A stretch of 13,229 bases of DNA, taken from contig DATMFI010000031.1 of NCBI GenBank assembly GCA_035556215.1, forward strand, positions 1 to 13,229, given 5' to 3'. The stretch is from Palsa-892 sp035556215 (GTDB lineage: Bacteria; Pseudomonadota; Alphaproteobacteria; Rhizobiales; Xanthobacteraceae). Each line of letters opens with the position of its first letter. The stretch's first letter is position 1. A program made the translations under genes and the position numbers. The notes under the pieces were generated by a model. The model was given only the letters and a program-made list of their open reading frames with translations, ran no database searches and was not told the DNA's origin. Shown in pieces: positions 1 through 6,579 of this stretch.

Positions 1-1
1 T

Positions 2-244
2 GAGACGAAAGACGGCAAGATTTTTGTTTCGTACAATACCTCCGGCACGGACTGGAAACTTTCGGTCACCGATAATGGCGTCGGAAAACCGGCCGGCGTG
101 TTCGCTCAACCGAAAATCGGGTTGGGTACGGGAATCGTAAAGGCGCTCGCGAAACAACTGGATGCCCAAATGATGACCGACAGCGGCCCCGAGGGGACGA
201 CTGTCTCGGTAACGCATGCGACGTTCGCACCTGCGGCGGTCTAG
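2..244 (+). CDS. Sensor histidine kinase, C-terminal end (5' truncated by window)
   Basis: This is the last 80 codons of a gene that begins before the window. It encodes the end of a GHKL/HATPase_c ATP-binding domain. The G1 box is visible as TDNGVG and the G2 box as IGLGTGIVKALAKQL, followed by the closing strands ending GTTVSVTHATF. The GLGTGIVKALAKQL form of the G2 box is typical of the HisKA_2/HWE kinases common in rhizobia, in which the domain transfers phosphate from ATP to a histidine upstream; this assignment is by family resemblance. The phosphoacceptor, N box and sensory input domain all lie outside the window, so the signal cannot be named. The gene stops at TAG and is followed by tRNA genes on the opposite strand. 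No convincing terminator is visible after the stop; a weak hairpin (294-299 with 310-315) lacks a T run. Confidence 0.85.
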   Translation, partial: ETKDGKIFVSYNTSGTDWKLSVTDNGVGKPAGVFAQPKIGLGTGIVKALAKQLDAQMMTDSGPEGTTVSVTHATFAPAAV

Positions 245-344
245 CGCGCAGCCACGATCCGACGGAGAATTTCGGTCTGCAAACGCTCGGCTGTTCGCCT
301 TCGCTCGGTGGCGAAGTCGCAAACAATGCCTCGGTTCAGGAAAA

Positions 345-419
345 TGGCTCCGCGGGCAGGATTCGAACCTGCGACCGATCGATTAACAGTCGATTGCTCT
401 ACCACTGAGCTACCGCGGA
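345..419 (-). tRNA. tRNA-Asn (anticodon GTT)
   Basis: A complete cloverleaf reads on the minus strand. The acceptor stem pairs 413-419 with 349-355 (TCCGCGG/CCGCGGA). The anticodon loop carries CTGTTAA, giving GTT. The T arm contains GGTTCGAATCC, the discriminator base is G, and CCA is encoded (345-347). G73 and the GTT anticodon fit asparagine. The gene is 75 nt including CCA. It lies downstream of tRNA-Cys on the same strand but seems to have its own promoter in the 81-nt gap. TTTTCC follows the CCA directly, with no strong hairpin terminator. Confidence 0.97.
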
Positions 420-439
420 ACAGCCGTTTGGCCGCGCTG

Positions 440-468
440 GCTATAGACCGGGCACATCGCCTTGCCAA
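440..468 (-). promoter_or_regulatory. Candidate sigma70-type promoter for tRNA-Asn
   Basis: On the minus strand a -35 element TTGGCA (468-463) and a -10 element TATAGC (445-440) are separated by exactly 17 nt. Each hexamer matches the consensus at four to five positions. The predicted start near 433 would give a leader of about 14 nt before the mature tRNA-Asn at 419. The position between the two tRNA genes suggests that tRNA-Asn can be transcribed separately from tRNA-Cys. This rests on motif matching only. Confidence 0.5.
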
Positions 469-500
469 GTCGGTGCGACAGGTCAATGCCAGCAGAAAAA

Positions 501-574
501 TGGAGGCCACGCCCGGAATCGAACCGGGGTGCAAGGATTTGCAGTCCTCTGCGTAACCACTCCGCCACGTGGCC
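501..574 (-). tRNA. tRNA-Cys (anticodon GCA)
   Basis: The minus strand folds as a tRNA. The acceptor stem pairs 568-574 with 505-511 (GGCCACG/CGTGGCC). The anticodon loop contains CTGCAAA, giving GCA. The T arm contains GGTTCGATTCC, and CCA is encoded (501-503). The discriminator is U, a known identity element for cysteine tRNA. The gene is 74 nt including CCA, and it is the upstream member of the tRNA-Cys/tRNA-Asn pair. Confidence 0.97.
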
Positions 575-603
575 TTTACGCAAAAATCACGCGGAGCGGG
601 GCG

Positions 604-632
604 GTGATAGCAAAGCGCTTCGTAAGGAGCAA
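604..632 (-). promoter_or_regulatory. Candidate promoter for tRNA-Cys
   Basis: On the minus strand TTGCTC (632-627) and TATCAC (609-604) are spaced by 17 nt. The -10 hexamer is preceded by TGC, an extended -10 arrangement. The predicted start near 597 leaves a leader of about 22 nt before the mature 5' end at 574. The hexamers are only moderate matches, so this is a candidate. Confidence 0.4.
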
Positions 633-639
633 TGAATAA

Positions 640-661
640 GGGGGCTCTGTAACCAGCCCCC
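640..661. repeat. Short inverted repeat (hairpin) between the tRNA promoter and the pcm-like gene
   Basis: GGGGGCT (640-646) pairs perfectly with AGCCCCC (655-661) around an 8-nt loop. No T run follows in either direction; the minus side continues TTATTCATTG. It is therefore not a clear intrinsic terminator. It sits at the divergence point between the minus-strand tRNAs and the plus-strand methyltransferase gene and may insulate them. Confidence 0.4.
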
Positions 662-749
662 CAAACTGTCCGCCTTGCCTTTTCCCCGCCGCTGGATCAT
701 TCCTTGCCCCGCGAAACTCCTCCCGGTTGAGGCAGAATTAGAGGCTCGA

Positions 750-1412
750 ATGGTTGATTTTGTCCGCCAGCGTCAGGCCATGGTCGACGGCCAGATTCGC
801 GTCAACGACGTGACCGATCCGCGCATTATCGAGGCGATGCTGTCGCTGCCGCGCGAGCAATTTGTTCCGCGAAGCCGGGTCGATCTTGCCTATATCGACG
901 AGGATATCGAGATCCGCGAGGCTTTCGGCGCGGCGCCCGCCCGCTATCTGATGGAGCCGATGACGCTCGCCAAGCTCGTTCAGGCGCTCGAAATCGATTC
1001 CGATGATCGCGCGCTCGTCATCGGCTGCGCTACGGGATATTCGGCGGCGCTCCTGGCCCGGCTCGCCCGCGAAGTCATTGCGCTCGAATCAGAGGAAGCG
1101 CTCGCGGCCGAGGCGCGGCGCGTCGTCAAGCAGCGCAACGTCACCTTCGTCAACGGCGCGCTCAATGCCGGCTGGCCCTACAACGCGCCCTATAACGCGA
1201 TCCTGCTCGACGGTTCGGTCGAATTCGTGCCGGATGCCATTACCGCGCAGCTCGCCGATGGCGGCCGCCTCGTCGCGGTGGTCGGTCAGGGCCGTGCGGC
1301 CAAAGCCCTCCTTCACGTCAGGTCGGGCGGGGTCGTCAGCGCGCGTCCGCTGTTCGATGCTGCCATTCCGGCGCTGCCGGGTTTTGCGCGTCCGCCACAA
1401 TTCGTCTTTTGA
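750..1412 (+). CDS. Protein-L-isoaspartate O-methyltransferase family protein, divergent
   Basis: This 220-residue SAM-dependent methyltransferase belongs to the PCMT family, whose classical members methylate isoaspartyl residues in damaged proteins in the cytoplasm. The N-terminal helix MVDFVRQRQAMVDGQIR and the stretch DPRIIEAMLSLPREQFVP (residues 23-40) are family hallmarks. The SAM-binding motif I is ALVIGCATGYSAALLA (88-103), where classical enzymes have a GxGSGYQ core. The classical QTISQP substrate motif is replaced by ARYLMEPM (64-71). The enzyme is therefore off-type and its exact substrate is uncertain. The ATG at 750 was chosen because GAGG (741-744) lies just upstream and homologues start at this MVDF; an in-frame extension upstream to 675 has no such support. 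In alphaproteobacteria this type is commonly found just before tolC, as here, with a 178-nt gap. Confidence 0.88.
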   Translation: MVDFVRQRQAMVDGQIRVNDVTDPRIIEAMLSLPREQFVPRSRVDLAYIDEDIEIREAFGAAPARYLMEPMTLAKLVQALEIDSDDRALVIGCATGYSAALLARLAREVIALESEEALAAEARRVVKQRNVTFVNGALNAGWPYNAPYNAILLDGSVEFVPDAITAQLADGGRLVAVVGQGRAAKALLHVRSGGVVSARPLFDAAIPALPGFARPPQFVF

Positions 1413-1499
1413 TTTCGCGGCCTATCCGCCGGAACGCCGGTGAGTGTTGCTCGAAGGCCGCGGCGTCCGGGTAATGGCTAAATTGTTATTTGCGCTAGG

Positions 1500-1528
1500 T
1501 TTCCACCGGCGATTTCGGCGTTTATGCT
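1500..1528 (+). promoter_or_regulatory. Candidate promoter for tolC
   Basis: TTTCCA (1500-1505) and TATGCT (1523-1528) are separated by 17 nt, each matching four of six consensus positions. The predicted start near 1535 would give a leader of about 55 nt. That leader contains a small TGGGG/CCCCA hairpin (1556-1571) just before the ribosome binding site. The presence of a 178-nt gap supports tolC having its own promoter. Motif evidence alone is weak. Confidence 0.28.
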
Positions 1529-1590
1529 GCAGCCCAACACAGAATCTGCGAATCCTGGGGACCCAACCCCACGGGGCGGAAGGCGACTGA

Positions 1591-2973
1591 ATGTTCGATC
1601 GTGGAATGAGACAGGCGGCGTTTGCCGGCTTGGCGGTGGCGTTTACGCTCGCAACCGTCACTAATGTTCGCGCCCAGACTCTTGAGCAGGCGCTGGCCGC
1701 AGCTTACGGCTCGAATGCGACGCTAAACGCGCAACGCGCCGCGACACGCGCCTCGGACGAAAACGTGCCGCGCGCTCTCTCCGGTTATCGGCCGACGATC
1801 ACGGGCGCCGCGAGCGCCGCGCGCAACTCGGCTGAATCGATTGCCGGCGGCATCACGACCAATCAGGTGCTCAACCAGTCGTCGGTGTCGATCACCATCA
1901 ACCAGAATCTCTACAACGGATTTCGCACCGCGAATAATACGCGCGCGGCCGAAGCGCAGGTCCGTCAGGCCCGCGAAACGCTCCGCCAGACCGAGCAGCA
2001 GGTGTTGCTCGACGCCGCGACCGCGCACATGAATGTGCTGCGCGACGAAGCGCTGTTGCAGTTGCAGCAGCAGAACTTGCAGGCGCTTGGCTCGCAGTTG
2101 AAGGCGGCGAGGGATCGTTTCGCGGTCGGCGAGGTCACGCGCACCGACACCGCGCTCGCCGAAGCCGCCGAGGCCGGCGGCCGCTCGTCGCTCATACAGG
2201 CGCAGTCGGCGCTCAATTCTTCGCGCGCCGTCTATCGGCAGGTGATCGGTCTCAATCCCGGCAAGCTGTCGCCGGGCCGGCCGGTCGATCCGCTGCTGCC
2301 GCATTCGTTTCAGGAAGCCATCACCGAAGGCACCGATCGCCATCCCGCGGTGGTCGCCGCGCAATACGCCATCGACTACGCCGCGCTTCAGGTGAAGGTC
2401 GCCGAAGGCGCGCTTCTTCCGAGCGTCAATGCGCAGGGCGTGCTCTCGCGCAGCAACGAACCGCAGATCGGCATCAACCGCCAGACGCAGGCGGCGGTCG
2501 GTCTGTCGGCCAGCGCGCCGATTTACCAGGGCGGCGGCGAATATGCCGCGGTGCGTCAGGCCAAGGAACTGCTCGGCCAGACCCGCATCCAGATGGACGT
2601 GACGCGCGAGCAGGTGCGGGCGCTCATCGTTCAGTTCTGGAGCCAGCTCGAAGCCGCCAAGGCCAGCATCAAGGCGGCGCAGACCCAGGTGAACGCGCAG
2701 CAGATCGCGCTCAAGGGCATCACCGAAGAATACAAGGTCGGCCAGCGCACCATCACCGACGTGCTGAACGCCCAGGCCCAGCTCGTGCAGGCCCAGAGCA
2801 ACCTCGTCAATTCGCAGCGCGACCGCGTGGTGGCGTCCTACGCCGTCCTCGGTGCGATCGGCCACCTCGACGTCTCGACGCTCGACCTCAAGGTCATCGC
2901 CTACGATCCGGAAGTTCACTACCAGCAGGTGCGGGATAGCTGGATCGGGTTGCGGACGCCGGACGGCCGCTAA
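1591..2973 (+). CDS. tolC: TolC family outer membrane efflux/secretion channel
   Basis: This 460-residue protein is the outer-membrane exit duct used by RND or ABC efflux pumps and type I secretion systems; its inner-membrane partners are not in this window. A Sec signal peptide is visible, with a hydrophobic core at residues 9-24 and likely cleavage after VRA (28). The mature protein starts QTLEQALAAAYGSN, the usual TolC opening. The two structural repeats of the family are present (about 30-225 and 240-435) and are rich in Ala, Gln and Asn, as in the alpha-barrel coiled coils. The second repeat has YQGGGEYAAVRQAKELL and the conserved EEYKVGQRTITDVLNAQ. Length fits the family. The ATG at 1591 is supported by GGAAGG (1578-1583) at 7-nt spacing; the internal Met 6 is less likely. 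It stands between the pcm-like gene and popZ, a familiar alphaproteobacterial order. Confidence 0.95.
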   Translation: MFDRGMRQAAFAGLAVAFTLATVTNVRAQTLEQALAAAYGSNATLNAQRAATRASDENVPRALSGYRPTITGAASAARNSAESIAGGITTNQVLNQSSVSITINQNLYNGFRTANNTRAAEAQVRQARETLRQTEQQVLLDAATAHMNVLRDEALLQLQQQNLQALGSQLKAARDRFAVGEVTRTDTALAEAAEAGGRSSLIQAQSALNSSRAVYRQVIGLNPGKLSPGRPVDPLLPHSFQEAITEGTDRHPAVVAAQYAIDYAALQVKVAEGALLPSVNAQGVLSRSNEPQIGINRQTQAAVGLSASAPIYQGGGEYAAVRQAKELLGQTRIQMDVTREQVRALIVQFWSQLEAAKASIKAAQTQVNAQQIALKGITEEYKVGQRTITDVLNAQAQLVQAQSNLVNSQRDRVVASYAVLGAIGHLDVSTLDLKVIAYDPEVHYQQVRDSWIGLRTPDGR

Positions 2974-2999
2974 CGCACAACCTTTTCGAGGATGCTGGT

Positions 3000-3028
3000 T
3001 TGGCTGTCCTTGCGCCCGGTGCCATACT
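3000..3028 (+). promoter_or_regulatory. Candidate promoter for popZ
   Basis: TTGGCT (3000-3005) and CATACT (3023-3028) are 17 nt apart. The -10 hexamer is preceded by TGC (extended -10). The predicted start near 3035 would put a 6-bp hairpin at the very 5' end of the transcript. A GATTC site (3052-3056) fits the CcrM methylation sequence GANTC used in alphaproteobacterial cell-cycle control. That link is suggestive only, because GANTC is short and expected by chance. Confidence 0.33.
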
Positions 3029-3035
3029 GTTGAAA

Positions 3036-3052
3036 CGCTACGGGTGGTAGCG
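3036..3052 (+). other. Hairpin in the popZ leader
   Basis: CGCTAC (3036-3041) and GTAGCG (3047-3052) form a perfect 6-bp stem with a GGGTG loop, 25 nt before the popZ start codon. It has no T run, so it is more likely a 5'-end stabilising or regulatory hairpin than a tolC terminator. Nothing else decides its role. Confidence 0.4.
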
Positions 3053-3077
3053 ATTCGTACCGAGAAGATTTGAGGCC

Positions 3078-3749
3078 ATGTCGAAGCCCGCGGCCAAGGT
3101 TCCGGAACCGTCGATGGAGGAAATCCTTGCCTCCATTCGCAGAATTATCTCCGACGAAAGCAACGCGCCGGCGCAGCCTGCCGCCGCCGCGCCTGCACCT
3201 GCCGCCGCGCCGAAGCCGGCGGCGCCCGCGGCTCCCGCCGCGAAGAAGGCCGCACCTCCGCCGCCGCCGCCTCCTGCTGCCGAGGCCCAGGAAGAGCCGG
3301 ACGTTCTCGAACTGACCGAGATCGTCGAAGCAAAACCCGCGCCGCGCGCCGAAGCGCGTCCCGAAATTCGCCCCGAAATTCGCCCCGAGACGCGCCCAGA
3401 GACGCGCTCCGAACCGGAGCCGCGTTTCGAGAGCCAGGATACCTTCCGCCGCACCGAGCCGGACGTCATGTTCCGCGACGCCGAGCCGATGCGCGAGCCC
3501 GCGCGCTACGCTCCGGCGCCTGCGCCGCGTTTCGACGAGAATCTGATTTCGCAACAGACGAGCGCGCAGGTCGCATCCGCTTTCGGCGCGCTCGGCCACC
3601 AGATGCTCGGCGGCGACTCCCGCACGATCGACGAGCTCGTGCGCGAAATGCTGCGGCCGATGCTGAAATCATGGCTCGACGACAATCTGCCGAGCCTTGT
3701 CGAGCGCCTCGTGCGCGCCGAGATCGAGCGCGTCTCGCGCGGACGCTGA
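3078..3749 (+). CDS. popZ: Polar organizing protein PopZ (DUF2497 family)
   Basis: This 223-residue protein has the three-part plan of PopZ, which polymerises at the cell pole, anchors the chromosome origin region through ParB and recruits cell-cycle regulators. The short N-terminal helix EPSMEEILASIRRIISDE (residues 10-27) is the conserved partner-binding segment. Residues 29-72 are a disordered Ala/Pro tract including a run of Pro, and 72-160 continue acidic, Pro- and Arg-rich disorder with a PEIR/PETR repeat (95-110). The C-terminal oligomerisation helices IDELVREMLRPMLKSWL and LPSLVERLVRAEIERVS (about 183-220) match the family. PopZ genes next to valS are a recurring alphaproteobacterial arrangement; here a minus-strand operon lies between the two. 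The start follows a weak GAGG very close to ATG, but the conserved N-terminus supports it. Confidence 0.95.
   Translation: MSKPAAKVPEPSMEEILASIRRIISDESNAPAQPAAAAPAPAAAPKPAAPAAPAAKKAAPPPPPPPAAEAQEEPDVLELTEIVEAKPAPRAEARPEIRPEIRPETRPETRSEPEPRFESQDTFRRTEPDVMFRDAEPMREPARYAPAPAPRFDENLISQQTSAQVASAFGALGHQMLGGDSRTIDELVREMLRPMLKSWLDDNLPSLVERLVRAEIERVSRGR
3360..3407 (+). repeat. Four 12-nt tandem repeats inside popZ (PEIR, PEIR, PETR, PETR)
   Basis: Four in-frame 12-nt units run head to tail: CCCGAAATTCGC twice, then CCCGAGACGCGC and CCAGAGACGCGC. They encode PopZ residues 95-110 in the disordered linker. Units one and two are identical in DNA, suggesting a recent duplication by slippage. Because each unit is four codons, gain or loss would only change linker length. 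Confidence 0.85.
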
Positions 3750-3766
3750 TTTAATCTGGATCAGGA

Positions 3767-3872
3767 GCGTCATGGCCGGGCTTGTCCCGGCCATCCGCGT
3801 CTGTTCTGAAACCGAAAGTTTGCCAAGGCGTGAATGCCCGGCACGAGGCCGGGCATGAAGGCCGGGCATGAC
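3767..3872. repeat. Pair of REP-like palindromic elements between convergent popZ and msrA
   Basis: Two perfect 9-bp inverted repeats with 5-nt loops are present. The first is ATGGCCGGG (3772-3780) with CCCGGCCAT (3786-3794). The second is ATGCCCGGC (3834-3842) with GCCGGGCAT (3848-3856). An extra GCCGGGCAT copy lies at 3861-3869. The outer ends GTCATG and CATGAC make the whole block roughly symmetrical, as in BIME-type pairs. Repeats with a GGCCGGG core are common in Bradyrhizobium-like genomes from general knowledge. The position between two convergent genes suits transcription termination or transcript-end protection, but no T runs are present. Confidence 0.75.
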
Positions 3873-3890
3873 AGGCTCTTGTTTGCCGGT

Positions 3891-4604
3891 TTACGACTTC
3901 GCTTCCTTCACCAGCGCGGGCTTGGCGCGGTAAATATCCGGGAACAGCCGCTCGAGATTTTTGATCTTCGGCAGGTCGTTATAAACGATGTACGGCTGCG
4001 TCGGGTGCAGCGTCAGGTAATCCTGATGGTAGTCCTCGGCGGGGAAGAACTCCTTGCCCGGTTCGATCCTGGTGACGATCGCCGCCTTATAGACACGCGC
4101 CTCATTGAGCTGCGCGATATAGGCCTTGGCGATTTTCGCCTGCTCATCGTTCTGCGGGAAGATCGCCGAGCGGTACTGCGTGCCGCGATCCGGCCCCTGA
4201 CGGTTGAGCTGCGTCGGATCGTGCGCGACCGAGAAATAGATCTGCAACAGCTTGCCGTAGGAAATCTTCTTCGGATCGTAGGTGATCTTCACGGCCTCGG
4301 CGTGGCCGGTCATGCCGCTGCCGACGATCTCGTAGATCGCCGTTTTCTTCTCGCCGCCGGCATAGCCGGAAACGGCGTTCTTCACGCCTTCGGTGTGCTG
4401 GAAGACGCCTTGCACGCCCCAGAAACATCCGCCCGCGAGCACGGCCGTCTCGAGCGGCGCCGTGCCCGGCGCTTCGTTGACGGCAGGAGCGGGGATCGCG
4501 AGGCCCTCCTGGGCCTTCGCGGCAGAACTGGCGGCGAATGCGCCAGCCGCAAGCAGGAAAGCCGCGGCGAGGGTGCGGAAATTCGAGCGGGTCGGTGAGA
4601 TCAT
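3891..4604 (-). CDS. msrA: Periplasmic peptide-methionine (S)-S-oxide reductase MsrA, single-cysteine
   Basis: MsrA reduces the S epimer of methionine sulfoxide in proteins. The catalytic motif GGCFWG is clear, with Cys 60 in the 237-residue form, followed by conserved SGYAGG, GHAEAVKITYDP and GTQYRSAIF. An N-terminal signal peptide (hydrophobic core about residues 11-26, likely cleavage after AKA at 31) places the enzyme in the periplasm. The protein has no other cysteine, so it lacks the resolving Cys of typical MsrA and must be reduced directly by an outside thiol. An ATG at 4616 overlaps the dipZ stop codon as TGATG, but the ATG at 4604 is preferred because GGAGAG (4614-4609) lies 5 nt ahead of it; the longer form would add four residues. 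It is the last gene of the msrB-dipZ-msrA operon. Confidence 0.93.
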   Translation of the reverse strand: MISPTRSNFRTLAAAFLLAAGAFAASSAAKAQEGLAIPAPAVNEAPGTAPLETAVLAGGCFWGVQGVFQHTEGVKNAVSGYAGGEKKTAIYEIVGSGMTGHAEAVKITYDPKKISYGKLLQIYFSVAHDPTQLNRQGPDRGTQYRSAIFPQNDEQAKIAKAYIAQLNEARVYKAAIVTRIEPGKEFFPAEDYHQDYLTLHPTQPYIVYNDLPKIKNLERLFPDIYRAKPALVKEAKS

Positions 4605-4615
4605 CGGTCTCTCCA

Positions 4616-6538
4616 TCAGCCGAAGGTGAAAGCGTAAGCCTGAACGCCGGGATCGAGGAAGCGGATTTCAAAGGTACGGTCTTCGATGTCGCCTTTTTGC
4701 CGGACCAGTTGATAAAGCCGCTCGGTGGTGACGGTGCCGTTGCCGTCGGCGTCGATATCGACGCCGTGGTCGTCGCCGGGGCTCTTGCCGTCGATGGTGA
4801 CGCGGAAGCGCACCGGCTTGCCCTCGGCGGATGGCGCAAGCACGAGATGCAGATCGCGCGCATGGAAGCGATAGACGATGGAGCCGCCCTCGCGGTCGAG
4901 CGAAGCGTGCTCGTTCGTCACCGTCCACGCACCGCCAAGACTCCACTCGTTGAGGCGCGGCTCGCCGGGTTTGTAGTCGTTCGCGGCATCCTGCTTGAAG
5001 CCGCCCGGGGAAACGAAATTCTCGGCGCGCTCATAGCCAAGATACGTCTCGGGCGAGAGCACGTCCTTCATGTCGGAAGCGGCCTGCGCGCCGCTCGCGT
5101 TGACGCGCATCGAAACGAGCTGGCCCGCGACCGGCTTGCCGGCTTCGGCCAGCAATTTCTGGATGACCCGCTCGGACTGCTCGTAATTGCCTTCGCCGAA
5201 ATGGTGGTGGCGGATATTGCCTTTCGCGTCGATGAAATAATGCGCGGGCCAGTATCTGTTGTTGAAAGCGCGCCACACGGCGTAATCGTTATCGACGGCG
5301 ACCGGATATTTGATCGCAAGATCGCCGACCGCGCGCTTCACATTGCGCAGATCCTTCTCGAAGGCGAATTCCGGCGCGTGCACGCCGATGACGACAAGAC
5401 CTTCGTCTTTATATTTCTCGGCCCAGGCGCGCACATACGGGATCGCGCGCAGGCAGTTGATGCAGGAGTAGGTCCAGAAGTCGATCAGCACGACCTTGCC
5501 CTTGAGGCTTTCGGCCGTGAGGGCAGGCGAGTTGATCCACTCGGTGATGCCGGTGAGCGGCGGCATCTGCCCTTCGACCGGAAGATCGGGCGAGCCCGCG
5601 GGCTTGGCCGCCATCATCGCCGGGCCGCCGGTCATTGCCTGGTTGTTGCCGCTCATCATCGCCGGATTGTTCCCGCTCATCATCGCGGGGTTATCGCCGC
5701 TCATCATCATGCCGGGATTTTCGCCGGTCATGACGGAATCGCTGCCGCCCGTCATCGCAGGACCGCTGCCGCTCATGGCGGGTCCGCCGGTCATGGCGGC
5801 ATTGGACTCAGGATGCAGCTTGTCGAGCAGCTTCTGTTCGATCGCATTGGTGCTCGCGAGCGAAATGCGGGTGAGATAGCCGGTATCCAATCCGAGCGCG
5901 ATGGCGGCGACAGCGGCAAGCACCGCCGCACCCAATCCGCGCCGCACCCATTGCCCTGCGCCGAGCGAGCGCTTCATTGCCGCGAATACTCTGCCGCCGA
6001 CGAGCAGCGCGAGCGCAAGCGACGTCGCGGCGCCCAACGCATAAGCGAGCAGCAAAAGCGAAGTTTGCAGGCTCGCGCCCTGCAATGCAGCGCCTGTAAG
6101 AATGAGGCCGAGCACCGGCCCCGCGCACGGCGCCCACAACAGGCCGGTCGCAACGCCGAGCAGCAGCGACGCCCAGAACGGGTTCTTGCCCGCTTGTGCA
6201 CTTTCTTCCGCCGATTGCGAAAGCTTTGCTCCCGCGCTCACCAGCGGCCGCATCAGGCGGTCGGCAAGCTCCGGGAACAGCAGCGTGACGCCGAAGACCG
6301 CGAGCAGCACGATCGCCGCGATCCGCCCGTAGCGATTGGCTTCGACCGCCCAGCCGCCGGCGACGGCGGCAAGGCTTGCGATCAGCGCGAAGGTGATTGC
6401 CATGCCGGCAAGCATCGGCAGGCCGCTTTTGACGAACGGCCGGTCGGCGCGGGCGAACACGAACGGCAGCACCGGAAGAATGCAGGGACTGACGATCGTC
6501 AGCACGCCGCCGAGATAGGCGAGCAGAAATAAAATCAT
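4616..6538 (-). CDS. dipZ: DipZ: CcdA-like membrane electron conduit fused to a periplasmic thioredoxin-like domain
   Basis: This 640-residue protein has the three-part build of DipZ. Residues 1-220 form a CcdA/DsbD-beta-like membrane domain with about six helices and the redox cysteines Cys 19 (SPCILP) and Cys 138 (APCAGP), which pass electrons from cytoplasmic thioredoxin across the membrane. Residues 245-312 are a Met-rich repeated linker. Residues 320-465 are a TlpA-like thioredoxin domain with active site SCINCLRAIP (Cys 359, Cys 362). Residues 485-640 match the C-terminal beta domain of DipZ (ETYLGYERAENF, ending RFLDPGVQAYAFTFG). These are the only four cysteines. The start has GGAG 5 nt upstream. 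Lying between msrB and msrA, its likely role is to supply electrons to both reductases; that partner choice is inferred from context. A general role in cytochrome c or disulfide reduction is the alternative. Confidence 0.93.
   Translation of the reverse strand: MILFLLAYLGGVLTIVSPCILPVLPFVFARADRPFVKSGLPMLAGMAITFALIASLAAVAGGWAVEANRYGRIAAIVLLAVFGVTLLFPELADRLMRPLVSAGAKLSQSAEESAQAGKNPFWASLLLGVATGLLWAPCAGPVLGLILTGAALQGASLQTSLLLLAYALGAATSLALALLVGGRVFAAMKRSLGAGQWVRRGLGAAVLAAVAAIALGLDTGYLTRISLASTNAIEQKLLDKLHPESNAAMTGGPAMSGSGPAMTGGSDSVMTGENPGMMMSGDNPAMMSGNNPAMMSGNNQAMTGGPAMMAAKPAGSPDLPVEGQMPPLTGITEWINSPALTAESLKGKVVLIDFWTYSCINCLRAIPYVRAWAEKYKDEGLVVIGVHAPEFAFEKDLRNVKRAVGDLAIKYPVAVDNDYAVWRAFNNRYWPAHYFIDAKGNIRHHHFGEGNYEQSERVIQKLLAEAGKPVAGQLVSMRVNASGAQAASDMKDVLSPETYLGYERAENFVSPGGFKQDAANDYKPGEPRLNEWSLGGAWTVTNEHASLDREGGSIVYRFHARDLHLVLAPSAEGKPVRFRVTIDGKSPGDDHGVDIDADGNGTVTTERLYQLVRQKGDIEDRTFEIRFLDPGVQAYAFTFG
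5612..5794 (-). repeat. Methionine-rich repeat region encoding the DipZ linker
   Basis: This stretch encodes DipZ residues 249-309 and holds 14 Met in 61 residues, with Gly, Ser, Asn and Pro filling the rest. The clearest part is an 8-residue (24-nt) repeat: SGDNPAMM, SGNNPAMM, then SGNNQAMT (280-303). Looser TGGPAMSGSGPAMTGG copies flank it. The DNA shows the same periodicity, consistent with expansion by slippage. Its position right after the last membrane helix puts it on the periplasmic side. Confidence 0.85.
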
Positions 6539-6579
6539 GTTGTCTCCGGCGGCAAGCGCCGCGGGTTCACGGTCGGTTG

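Noticed and set aside
308..556. Short open frames crossing the tRNA genes
   Set aside because: They read through the cloverleaf sequences, and their peptides are simply translated tRNA.
345..574. tRNA genes as an integration (att) site
   Set aside because: No integrase gene and no repeated copy of a tRNA 3' end were seen in the window.
1723..2919. Minus-strand open frame of 398 codons opposite tolC
   Set aside because: It mirrors tolC codon bias, has Arg/Leu/Gly-rich low-information content and no ribosome binding site or family motif.
3669..3869. Minus-strand 66-codon frame across the REP elements
   Set aside because: It is a translated palindromic repeat joined to antisense popZ, a common false gene in REP-bearing genomes.
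4538..6532. Long plus-strand open frame of 664 codons opposite dipZ
   Set aside because: It is antisense to dipZ, whose domains and catalytic cysteines are unmistakable. The frame is open because of high-GC codon bias and its product is His/Arg-rich without any domain.
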